5,980 bases of DNA from Deltaproteobacteria bacterium. Lineage in GTDB: Bacteria; Desulfobacterota; Desulfuromonadia; Desulfuromonadales; BM103. The notes beneath the pieces were generated by a model. The model saw only the letters and a program-made list of their open reading frames with translations, searched no databases and had not been told where the DNA came from. The stretch's first letter is position 1, and each line of letters begins with the position of its first letter. This document shows positions 1-5,834 of this stretch, piece after piece. The position numbers and the translations under genes were made by a program. The stretch spans positions 1-5,980 of the forward strand of contig JAGXHL010000056.1 in NCBI GenBank assembly GCA_024636215.1. Reading direction: 5' to 3'.

Positions 1-2640
1 ACCAAATTGGGTCTGGACAACAAGCAGATTGTTGACAAGCTTAATCAGGCCGGCATTGAGGTTAAGAACCATATGAGTGCACTGGAAGAAGAGGTCGCTC
101 TCAAGTTCGAGACCGGCCAGACTGATAAGGCTGACAAGACAGTCGAAGTCAAAGTCGACGAGGAGCGCATCAGCTCGGGTCTGATTCGCCGCCGTCGCAA
201 GACTGTGGCCGAGGAAGAACCGGTCGCTGCAGAAGCACCTGCAGAAGAGGCCGCTCCTGTTGCTCCTGAAAAGACTGCTCCTGAGTCTGAAGAGCCGGTA
301 GAGCACAAACCCGCTGCTGTTGTCGAAGAACCTGTCGAGGTTGCCAAGGAGCCTGTTGAGACTGTTGAACCGTCTCAGCTAGCGCCAGAGAGTGTCGTAA
401 CAGCAGAGCCCACCGAGAAAGTCGAGAAGGTTGAGGCCGTTGCTCCTGAAAAGAAGAAAGCCAGGAAGGAGGTCATCACCCGTGCCAAGATCCTTGGTCG
501 GGTTGAGTTGCCGACTCCTGCCGAGAGGCCGCGTCGCCAGGCCGCTACGCCTGAAAGAGGCAAAAAACCAGTGCCTGCAGACCGCACGCGCACTGATCGT
601 CCCGATCGTCCGAGCCGACCGGAGCGCCCGAGTCGGCCAGCGGCTCCCAGCGCTCCCGGTGCGCCGATCATCCCGGATGTCATGGCCGACAAAGAGGATC
701 GATCGGTAAAAAAGAAAAAGAAAGGCCGCGATAACGCCAGTCATACCGAGGTCGACGGCCAGCGGCGTAAAACCAAGCGCGAGGTCTACGAGCCGGACCG
801 CAATGAGCGCTTCCGCAAGGGCCGCAAGGCAAATCGTCCCACTAAAAAAACGGAAATCACGCAATCCAAGGCGATCAAGCGCAAGATCAGGATTACCGAT
901 GTTATTACCATCGGCGAACTGGCCAAACGCATGGGCGTTAAAGCCAATGACCTGATCAAGGAACTGATGCGCCAGGGACAGATGGTCACGATCAATCATC
1001 CCCTGGATTTCGAGTCAGCTGCCATACTGGCTGCAGAGTTCGGGTATGAAGTCGAGAATGTGGCCTTTGACGAAGACACCATCCTTTCCCATTCACGCCT
1101 CGATATTGAAACTGAAAGCGATGAGAATCAGCTGCCGCGGCCACCGGTTATTACCATTATGGGCCACGTCGACCACGGTAAAACCAGCTTGCTCGATGCG
1201 ATCCGCGAAGCGAATGTCACCGAAGGCGAGGCTGGTGGCATTACCCAGCACATCGGCGCCTACGGTGTTGAACTCGCCGGGCGCAAGATGACATTCCTCG
1301 ATACGCCCGGTCATGAAGCCTTTACGGCGATGCGCGCCCGCGGCGCCCAGGTCACAGATATCGTGGTCCTGGTTGTTGCCGCCGATGACGGCGCCATGCC
1401 GCAGACCAGGGAAGCCATTAACCACTCCAAGGCTGCCGGCGTACCGATCATTGTCGCCGTCAATAAAATTGACAAGCCTGGTGCCAACCCGGACAAGGTT
1501 ATGCAGGAGCTTTCCGATCTGCAACTTCTGCCGGAAAGCTGGGGTGGCGATACCATCTATGTCAATGTCTCTGCCAAGGAAAAAACCAATATCGATAAAC
1601 TGCTGGAGATGATCCTGCTGCAGGCCGAGATCCTTGAATTGAAGGCCGATCCGAACAAACGAGCTCAAGGTGCAGTTGTCGAAGCGCGCCTCGATAAGGG
1701 TCGCGGCCCTGTCGCCACGGTTCTGGTTCAGAAAGGTACACTGAAAATCGGCGATCCGATCGTTGCAGGGCTTCACTACGGTCGCGTCAGGTCGATGGCT
1801 GATGACCGTGGCCAGGCCGTTCAGCAAGCAGGCCCGTCTTTCCCGGTTGAGGTCACCGGACTGTCCGGCGTGCCGGAGGCTGGTGAATCTTTTCATGCCG
1901 TTGAGGATGAAAAGATTGCCAAGGATGTGGCTCAACACCGTCACCAGAAAATACGAGAGGCAGAGCTGGCCAAGAGCAGCAAGATTTCCCTGGAGGAACT
2001 CTATGCGCGGATTCAGGGTGGCGATGTTAAAGAACTCAAGGTCATCGTCAAAGCCGATGTGCAAGGCTCTGCTGAAGCCGTATCCGGCACACTCACCAAA
2101 CTTTCAACAGCAGCCTGCCGTCTGATCGTGATTCACTCCGGCGTTGGCGGCATAACCGAGACGGACGTCAGTCTGGCGTCTGCCTCGAACGCTATCGTGC
2201 TCGGATTTAATGTCCGTTCGACGCCAAAGGCAACCAGCCTCGCCGAGCTTGAAGGTGTCGATATCCGCTTCTATAATGTCATTTACGATGCGGTTAACGA
2301 TATCAAGGATGCTATGGAAGGTCTGCTTGCACCGACCCTCAAAGAAGTGGATCTTGGCCGGGCCGAAGTCCGTGAAGTGTTCAGCGTGACCAAAGTCGGA
2401 ACCATCGCGGGTTGTTATGTCGTCTCCGGTAAGATCGCTCGGAATGCTCATGCTCGTCTCCTGCGTGATGATGTCGTCATCTGGACCGGCAAGTTGACTT
2501 CTTTGAAACGCTTCAAGGATGATGTCAAGGAAGTCAGTAATAACTATGAATGCGGTATCGGTCTGGAGAATTACAACGATGTCAAGCCTGGTGATATAAT
2601 CGAGGCTTACGAGATCAAGGAAACCAAAACATCTCTTTAA
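1..2640 (+). CDS. infB: Translation initiation factor IF-2 (5' partial)
   Basis: IF-2 is the GTPase that places initiator fMet-tRNA on the 30S subunit and promotes 50S joining. The reading frame is open from base 1 (first codons read T-K-L-G-L-D-N-K). IF-2 proteins normally begin about a dozen residues earlier with a segment like 'RVYELAKELGLDNK', so the true start lies before the window and the TTG at 7 is not the start. The 879 codons present show, in order: the end of the first IF2_N domain (codons 3-30), a long charged linker (about 35-290), a second IF2_N domain (about 295-350), and the G domain. G-domain motifs are GHVDHGKT (388-395), [10 protein letters not shown] (G2), DTPGH (434-438, with the catalytic-type His438), NKID (488-491) and SAK (524-526). 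Beta-barrel domain II, domain III and the fMet-tRNA-binding C-terminal domain follow. The linker runs from Pro/Ala/Glu/Val-rich acidic to Arg/Pro/Lys-rich basic. All motifs are intact and the stop is TAA. Confidence 0.98.
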   Translation, partial: TKLGLDNKQIVDKLNQAGIEVKNHMSALEEEVALKFETGQTDKADKTVEVKVDEERISSGLIRRRRKTVAEEEPVAAEAPAEEAAPVAPEKTAPESEEPVEHKPAAVVEEPVEVAKEPVETVEPSQLAPESVVTAEPTEKVEKVEAVAPEKKKARKEVITRAKILGRVELPTPAERPRRQAATPERGKKPVPADRTRTDRPDRPSRPERPSRPAAPSAPGAPIIPDVMADKEDRSVKKKKKGRDNASHTEVDGQRRKTKREVYEPDRNERFRKGRKANRPTKKTEITQSKAIKRKIRITDVITIGELAKRMGVKANDLIKELMRQGQMVTINHPLDFESAAILAAEFGYEVENVAFDEDTILSHSRLDIETESDENQLPRPPVITIMGHVDHGKTSLLDAIREANVTEGEAGGITQHIGAYGVELAGRKMTFLDTPGHEAFTAMRARGAQVTDIVVLVVAADDGAMPQTREAINHSKAAGVPIIVAVNKIDKPGANPDKVMQELSDLQLLPESWGGDTIYVNVSAKEKTNIDKLLEMILLQAEILELKADPNKRAQGAVVEARLDKGRGPVATVLVQKGTLKIGDPIVAGLHYGRVRSMADDRGQAVQQAGPSFPVEVTGLSGVPEAGESFHAVEDEKIAKDVAQHRHQKIREAELAKSSKISLEELYARIQGGDVKELKVIVKADVQGSAEAVSGTLTKLSTAACRLIVIHSGVGGITETDVSLASASNAIVLGFNVRSTPKATSLAELEGVDIRFYNVIYDAVNDIKDAMEGLLAPTLKEVDLGRAEVREVFSVTKVGTIAGCYVVSGKIARNAHARLLRDDVVIWTGKLTSLKRFKDDVKEVSNNYECGIGLENYNDVKPGDIIEAYEIKETKTSL

Positions 2641-2680
2641 TGTCCATCTTGACTACGGACAACACAAGCACATTTTCGCT

Positions 2681-2701
2681 CCAGAAACGGCCCGTTTCCG
2701 G
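2681..2701. repeat. Inverted repeat in the infB-ylxP gap
   Basis: The arms CCAGAAACGG (2681-2690) and CCGTTTCCGG (2692-2701) are complementary except for one A/C mismatch, with a single central base. As RNA this gives a stem of about 8-9 pairs with a 3-nt loop. No T-run follows (the next bases are GACGAAAACTCTTT), so it is not a canonical intrinsic terminator. It could be a weak attenuator, an mRNA-stabilising hairpin at the 3' end of the infB message, or a protein-binding dyad. The rest of the 96-nt gap shows nothing I can name. Confidence 0.5.
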
Positions 2702-2736
2702 ACGAAAACTCTTTAGCTCTGGCCACGTGAGATCAT

Positions 2737-3024
2737 ATGGTGATCGGGATACTGCAAATGGATGTGCGTCTGCATGGGCCGCAGAATCTCAAGCAGAAGC
2801 GCGGCGTGATTCAAAAGCTGCTGGCACGCTGCCGTAATCGCTTTCCTGCCAGCTGTGCCGAGGTCGGTCACCAGGATCTCTGGCAGAGATCGCTGCTTGG
2901 TTTTGCAGTCGTCAGTGCCTCGGAGCAGGTCGTTTCGCCGATACTCGCCCGCATCGAGAACGAAGTCCTGGCGTCTGGTGAAGTCGACCTGATCAATGCT
3001 GATACAGAATTAATTCATTACTGA
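2737..3024 (+). CDS. ylxP: DUF503 / YlxP-like small protein
   Basis: This is a 95-residue protein of the DUF503 (YlxP) family, which is usually found between infB and rbfA. The molecular role is not established; the genomic position suggests ribosome assembly or translation. The sequence carries the family hallmarks: an N-terminal strand beginning MVIGILQMDVRLHG, then 'LKQKRGVIQKLLARCRNRF' (residues about 18-36), and the signature 'AEVGHQDLWQRSLLGFAVVS' (about 41-60). The start is well fixed: an in-frame TGA lies at 2728-2730, so ATG 2737 (or the adjacent GTG 2740) must be used. The ribosome binding site is weak (GTGAG at 2727-2731). Length is normal for the family. It sits 96 nt after infB and 18 nt before rbfA and is probably co-transcribed with both. 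Confidence 0.9.
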   Translation: MVIGILQMDVRLHGPQNLKQKRGVIQKLLARCRNRFPASCAEVGHQDLWQRSLLGFAVVSASEQVVSPILARIENEVLASGEVDLINADTELIHY

Positions 3025-3042
3025 ATAAAGAGATATCTGAAC

Positions 3043-3402
3043 GTGTCAACACAACGCGCACAAAGGGTGGCAGAGACCATCCATAAAGAAATATCAAGTC
3101 TTTTGATCAAGGGCCTTAAGGATCCACGCATCGGGTTTGTCACGATAACCTCGGTCGATGTCACCTCTGATCTTCGCCAGGCCAAGGTCTATTACACTTT
3201 GATGGGCAGCCAAGAAGAGCGTAGCCGGACGCAGGCCGGTCTCACCAGTAGCTCATCCTTCATCCGCCAGCACCTTGGCCGCCATCTGCGTCTGCGCTTC
3301 ATTCCTGAAATCCTTTTCGAGTATGATGCGTCTTTTGATTACGGCCAGAATATCGAACGACTTCTCAGCGAAGTCAAACCAGACGAACAGCAAGATGATT
3401 GA
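3043..3402 (+). CDS. rbfA: 30S ribosome-binding factor RbfA
   Basis: RbfA is a small KH-type RNA-binding protein that binds the 30S precursor near 16S helix 1 and helps late maturation of the 5' end of 16S rRNA. The 119-residue product has the typical family layout: an N-terminal helix 'QRAQRVAETIHKEISSLL', the conserved 'LKDPRIGFVTITSVDVTSDLRQAKVYYT' core starting near residue 25 (given in two overlapping family blocks), and a C-terminal 'IRQHLGRHLRLRFIPEILFEYD' region. Length is normal. The start is GTG at 3043; the frame is closed upstream by the ylxP stop codon at 3022-3024, and no ATG is available. A weak AAAGAG (3027-3032) serves as the likely ribosome binding site. The last 8 nt overlap the start of nrnA, so the two are likely translationally coupled. 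Confidence 0.96.
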   Translation: MSTQRAQRVAETIHKEISSLLIKGLKDPRIGFVTITSVDVTSDLRQAKVYYTLMGSQEERSRTQAGLTSSSSFIRQHLGRHLRLRFIPEILFEYDASFDYGQNIERLLSEVKPDEQQDD

Positions 3403-4354
3403 GAAGATTCTGCAACTGATCAGCCGCAGCCAGACGATTTTTATCGCCTCTCACGAGAACCCTGACGGCGATGCGATCGGTTCAACTCTGGCCCTGGCGA
3501 ATGCCTTGCGGGAAATGGGCAAGGACGTCGTCGCCTACAACCGCGACCCGGCACCCTATGAGTATACGTTCTTGCCAGGTTGCGATACACTGGTGAGCGA
3601 ACTGGACGCATCGCGAACCTTTGATGCCGGTTTTGTGCTTGATGCCGGCGATCTGAGCCGTGCCGGCAGCTGGATCCGCGAGCGTTGCCAAAGCCTCGTC
3701 AACATGGACCACCATCCGTATTCCAAAGATTTCGGCGACATCTACTATGTGGATACCGAAGCCTGTGCAACCGGCGTTTTGATCTACCGCCTGCTGCTCG
3801 CCGCCGGTCATAAGGTTTCAAACGAAGTCGCCACCTGTATCTATACCGCTATCCTTTCCGATACCGGCTCTTTTCGTTATTCCAACGCCAATCCCGAAGC
3901 CTTTCAGGTCGCGGGTGAGATGGTTGCCCTCGGCGTTGACCCCTGGTCGATTGCCTCGGGTCTTTATGAGAGTCAGGAAGAGGTCCGTTTGCGCCTGCTG
4001 GCCCTGGCCCTGCCAACCTTGCGGGTTTCCAGCTGCGGCTTGTATGCATCCATTGCGGTGACTCTCGATATGTATGCTGCCACCGGAGCCGAAGAGAGCG
4101 ATACCGATCGCTTTATCAATTATCCCAGATCTATCCGTGGTGTCGAAGTGGCGATCTTTTTTCGCCAGCTGTCCGAAAACAGGTACAAGATCAGTTTCCG
4201 TTCCAAGGGCAATGTCGATGTTGGCGCCCTGGCGCGGGCAATGGGAGGCGGTGGCCATCACAATGCTGCCGGGGCAACGGTCGAAGGCACTCTGGAGAGT
4301 GTCTTGGGATGGGTCTACGATCGCGTTGCCAAGTTGATTGCCGAGCAACGATGA
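3395..4354 (+). CDS. nrnA: DHH/DHHA1 phosphoesterase, NrnA-like (nanoRNase / pAp phosphatase)
   Basis: Family members hydrolyse 2-5 nt RNA fragments from the 5' end and dephosphorylate 3'-phosphoadenosine 5'-phosphate (pAp), using two divalent metals, usually Mn. The 319-residue product has all expected DHH motifs: SHENPDGDAIGS (metal ligands His20, Asp24, Asp26), FVLDAGD (Asp83), the DHH triad at 105-107, and SDTGSFRYSN (Asp156). The C-terminal DHHA1 substrate-binding motif GGGGHHNAAG starts at residue 284. The start at ATG 3395 begins MIEKILQLISRSQ, which aligns with family N-termini. A longer in-frame opening from 3275 would add 40 residues read through rbfA and is rejected. There is no good Shine-Dalgarno sequence; the ATG overlaps the end of rbfA by 8 nt, so translation is probably coupled. 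The exact substrate preference (nanoRNA versus pAp) cannot be told from sequence alone. Confidence 0.93.
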   Translation: MIEKILQLISRSQTIFIASHENPDGDAIGSTLALANALREMGKDVVAYNRDPAPYEYTFLPGCDTLVSELDASRTFDAGFVLDAGDLSRAGSWIRERCQSLVNMDHHPYSKDFGDIYYVDTEACATGVLIYRLLLAAGHKVSNEVATCIYTAILSDTGSFRYSNANPEAFQVAGEMVALGVDPWSIASGLYESQEEVRLRLLALALPTLRVSSCGLYASIAVTLDMYAATGAEESDTDRFINYPRSIRGVEVAIFFRQLSENRYKISFRSKGNVDVGALARAMGGGGHHNAAGATVEGTLESVLGWVYDRVAKLIAEQR

Positions 4355-5271
4355 ACGGTGTCCTGATTATTGATAAACCTCAGGGACTGACCTCCTTCGA
4401 TGTCGTACGTCAGGTGCGTCGATTATGCAAGGTTCGCCGGGTCGGCCATGCCGGCACGCTCGATCCTCTGGCGACCGGCGTTTTACCGCTTGCAGTCGGG
4501 TCGGCAACGCGACTGGTCGAGTATATGATGGCCGGCGACAAGATCTATCGGGCAACACTGAAGCTGGGTGCGGTGACCGATACCCAGGACTCTGAGGGGC
4601 AGATCCTTGAAGAAAAAGACTGGCAGCAGGTTGATCGTGCCAGCCTCGATCTGGCTGTTGCCGGCTTCGTCGGTGAAATCAGTCAACTGCCGCCGATGTA
4701 TTCCGCTCTCAAAAAGGACGGCAAGCCCCTTTATCAGCTGGCACGTCAGGGCATAGAGGTTGAGCGTCAACCCCGATCAATACGCATCGACAGTTTTTTG
4801 ATCGATGATTTTTCTCCCCCTTTTGTTACATTTTCAGTACGTTGCAGCAAAGGGACTTATGTTCGGACCCTCTGTCATGATCTCGGCCAAAAACTGAACT
4901 GCGGTGCTCACATGACAGCCTTGCGGCGGCTATCCTGTGGTAAATTTGACACCTCTGTAAGCCACACACTCGAAGAGCTGCAGACGCTCGTGGAACAGGG
5001 CATGCCTTTGCCGTTGTTGTCACCTGCCGAGGTTCTGGCGGATTGGCCGACATTCATGGTCTCCGGGAGTGTCCTGGGCCGGTTGCGTGACGGTGTCGCT
5101 CCGAGTATGTCTGATCTGGACGTTTCTGGTTTGGTCGCTGACGATCAGGTTTGTTTTCTGGCCGACGGCATTCTGGTCGCGGTTGGCCGCTTCGTTCCGG
5201 GCGGTTATGGCAAAAGACCCGGAGATTTTGAAATTATAAAGGTTTTTCCTCCGGCGGGACGTGATGTATAA
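4351..5271 (+). CDS. truB: tRNA pseudouridine(55) synthase TruB
   Basis: TruB converts U55 in the T-loop of elongator tRNAs to pseudouridine and also acts as a tRNA chaperone. The 306-residue protein shows the family motifs: GVLIIDKPQGLTSFDVV at the N-terminus, and GHAGTLDPLATGVL with the catalytic aspartate at Asp38. Tyr66 lies in 'DKIYRATLKLG', and Arg172 lies in 'CSKGTYVRTL'. These match the Asp/Tyr/Arg active-site set known from E. coli TruB. 'PPMYSALKKDGKPLYQLAR' (115-132) is also typical. After about residue 220 comes a short C-terminal domain ending in 'VFPPAGRDV'. The start at ATG 4351 overlaps the nrnA stop as ATGA, a classic coupling arrangement. An upstream in-frame start at 4309 would lie inside nrnA and add a non-homologous 14-residue leader. 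Confidence 0.97.
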   Translation: MNGVLIIDKPQGLTSFDVVRQVRRLCKVRRVGHAGTLDPLATGVLPLAVGSATRLVEYMMAGDKIYRATLKLGAVTDTQDSEGQILEEKDWQQVDRASLDLAVAGFVGEISQLPPMYSALKKDGKPLYQLARQGIEVERQPRSIRIDSFLIDDFSPPFVTFSVRCSKGTYVRTLCHDLGQKLNCGAHMTALRRLSCGKFDTSVSHTLEELQTLVEQGMPLPLLSPAEVLADWPTFMVSGSVLGRLRDGVAPSMSDLDVSGLVADDQVCFLADGILVAVGRFVPGGYGKRPGDFEIIKVFPPAGRDV

Positions 5272-5275
5272 ATGC

Positions 5276-5306
5276 TTTACTCTGCCAGGGCTTTGTGGTA
5301 GATAAT
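5276..5306 (+). promoter_or_regulatory. Possible sigma70-type promoter for rpsO
   Basis: A -35-like TTTACT (5276-5281) and a -10-like GATAAT (5301-5306, five of six consensus bases) lie just after the truB stop, separated by 19 nt, which is longer than the ideal 17. Transcription would start near 5312-5314. Having a separate rpsO promoter after truB is common in bacteria. The call rests on hexamer similarity only. Confidence 0.35.
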
Positions 5307-5321
5307 ACTCCTTTATGGTAG
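5291..5321 (+). repeat. Short direct repeat CTTTRTGGTAG, 20-bp period
   Basis: CTTTGTGGTAG (5291-5301) and CTTTATGGTAG (5311-5321) match at 10 of 11 positions and are spaced exactly 20 bp apart, about two helical turns. They flank the putative -10 hexamer of the rpsO promoter. The second copy supplies the 5' arm of a small hairpin (GGTAG 5317-5321 with CTGCC 5326-5330). They could be regulator half-sites or a chance duplication. Confidence 0.4.
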
Positions 5322-5360
5322 TAGACTGCCGCTCATAACAATAACTCATACACAACGATC

Positions 5361-5385
5361 AAGGAGGTGGCTCCGTGCAGGCCAC
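5361..5385 (+). promoter_or_regulatory. rpsO Shine-Dalgarno and start-codon hairpin
   Basis: A perfect AAGGAGG (5361-5367) lies 7 nt before the GTG start at 5375 and fixes that start. Two alternative hairpins overlap it. In the first, GTGGC (5367-5371) pairs with GCCAC (5381-5385), putting the GTG codon in a 9-nt loop. In the second, GGAG (5363-5366) pairs with CTCC (5371-5374) and hides the Shine-Dalgarno itself. Both use base 5371, so they exclude each other. In the first hairpin a U72-G80 wobble beside C71-G81 (5300-series numbering) forms a GU/GC step like the one S15 recognises in 16S rRNA. S15 autoregulation at its own leader is well known; that this element does it is an inference. Confidence 0.55.
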
Positions 5386-5641
5386 AGAACGCAAACAAGA
5401 AATCATTGAAAAATTCAAAACCCACGAGAATGATACGGGTTCCCCAGAAGTGCAGATTGCCCTCCTCTCGGAGCGCATCACCTACCTGACGGAGCATTTC
5501 CGCACTCACAAGAAAGATCACCATTCCCGTCGTGGCCTTCTCAAGATTGTCGGGCAGCGTCGTCGTCTGCTTGATTATCTCAAAAGCAAGAGCGTCGAGC
5601 GTCATAGTACGGTGATCAAGGAATTGGGTATTCGTCGTTAA
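5375..5641 (+). CDS. rpsO: 30S ribosomal protein S15
   Basis: S15 is a primary-binding 30S protein. It binds the three-way junction and helix 22 of 16S rRNA early in platform assembly and takes part in an intersubunit bridge. The 88-residue product is essentially full family length (89 in E. coli). Hallmarks are '[20 protein letters not shown]' (20-39), '[20 protein letters not shown]' (45-64, the main rRNA-binding region) and the C-terminal '[21 protein letters not shown]' (from residue 68; last residues basic). The GTG start at 5375 is supported by the AAGGAGG 7 nt upstream and by homology at [14 protein letters not shown]. It follows truB by 103 nt and is followed by an intrinsic terminator, so it may form a transcription unit of its own as well as being read through from the operon. 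Confidence 0.98.
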   Translation: MQATERKQEIIEKFKTHENDTGSPEVQIALLSERITYLTEHFRTHKKDHHSRRGLLKIVGQRRRLLDYLKSKSVERHSTVIKELGIRR

Positions 5642-5646
5642 AAACC

Positions 5647-5691
5647 AGGCAGCAAGCTCCTCTTATCCAGAGTCTGCTGCCTTTCGCTTTT
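5647..5691 (+). terminator. Intrinsic terminator after rpsO
   Basis: GGCAGCA (5648-5654) pairs with TGCTGCC (5675-5681), extended outward by A5647-T5682. Inside, across one A/C mismatch, GCTC (5656-5659) pairs with GAGT (570-73 of the 5600 block), leaving a 10-nt loop. The stem is followed by TTTCGCTTTT (5682-5691). The U-tract is interrupted by CGC, so it is likely a partial terminator that lets some transcription run into pnp, as is known for the E. coli rpsO-pnp junction. Confidence 0.75.
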
Positions 5692-5698
5692 AAGTGTC

Positions 5699-5778
5699 AT
5701 GGCCGGGAGGTTGTCCGGAGAGAGATCCTGAGCAGTCTTTCGCTTCAGTGTCTGTCTCAGGCCATCCTCCTCTGCCAT
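5699..5778 (+). promoter_or_regulatory. Long imperfect stem-loop in the pnp leader
   Basis: Three nested complementary blocks form one extended RNA arm: ATGGC (5699-5703) with GCCAT (5774-5778); GGAGG (5706-5710) with CCTCC (5766-5770); and CCTGAGCAG (5727-5735) with CTG-T-CTCAGG (5752-5761, one bulged T). That is 19 pairs, with a small internal loop and one asymmetric one (16 nt against 4). In E. coli the pnp leader has a long stem cut by RNase III, which lets PNPase repress its own mRNA. The position here is the same, so a comparable role is plausible but inferred. Confidence 0.55.
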
Positions 5779-5790
5779 TTTAGGAAGCAG

Positions 5791-5796
5791 TAAAAT
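5791..5796 (+). promoter_or_regulatory. Possible -10 element upstream of pnp
   Basis: TAAAAT matches the sigma70 -10 consensus at five of six positions and would start transcription near 5803, at the first base of the palindrome. No convincing -35 hexamer lies at the right distance; CTGCCA (5772-5777) is the best but only 13 nt away. It could instead pair with AATTAT (5794-5799) at 16 nt. Weak. Confidence 0.2.
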
Positions 5797-5802
5797 TATT
5801 GG

Positions 5803-5820
5803 TGACCGGATGTCCGGTCA
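5803..5820. repeat. 18-nt palindrome before the pnp ribosome binding site
   Basis: TGACCGGATGTCCGGTCA is a perfect inverted repeat of two 8-nt arms with a 2-nt centre. As RNA it forms a GC-rich 7-bp hairpin with a 4-nt loop. It ends 4 nt before the GAGG of the pnp Shine-Dalgarno (5825-5828). It may be an operator for a dimeric repressor or a translational-control or 5'-end-protecting hairpin. No T-run follows, so it is not a terminator. Confidence 0.65.
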
Positions 5821-5834
5821 GAAAGAGGAAAAAG

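Noticed and set aside
466..709. Internal AAGGAGG (466-472) with an out-of-frame GTG at 482 opening a 75-codon Arg/Pro-rich frame
   Set aside because: The Shine-Dalgarno-like string encodes R-K-E in the linker. No in-frame infB start follows at a suitable distance, so it is not an internal IF-2 start, and the shifted frame looks like a shadow.
379..999. 206-codon antisense ORF and shorter ones opposite the IF-2 linker
   Set aside because: These are compositional shadows of the repetitive Pro/Arg/Glu linker codons; no motif supports them.
1093..2064. 323-codon antisense ORF opposite the IF-2 G domain
   Set aside because: It mirrors infB codon by codon, has no good ribosome binding site or family motif, and long antisense frames are expected in GC-biased, strongly coding DNA.
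2640..2837. 65-codon + strand ORF starting at the ATG that overlaps the infB stop (TAATG)
   Set aside because: The overlap looks like coupling, but the product is low in recognisable features, runs into ylxP in another frame, and ylxP is clearly the real gene by its DUF503 signature.
3275..3394. N-terminal extension of NrnA by 40 residues
   Set aside because: It is read through rbfA out of frame, and the homologous N-terminus starts at the ATG at 3395.
4309..4350. N-terminal extension of TruB by 14 residues
   Set aside because: It lies inside nrnA; the TruB family N-terminus (GVLIIDKP) begins right after the ATG at 4351.
5642..5834. Small RNA gene or hidden small protein in the rpsO-pnp gap
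   Set aside because: No convincing ORF with a ribosome binding site is seen, and the structures are better explained as a terminator and pnp leader. A processed leader fragment could still accumulate as an RNA, but the sequence alone does not show it.
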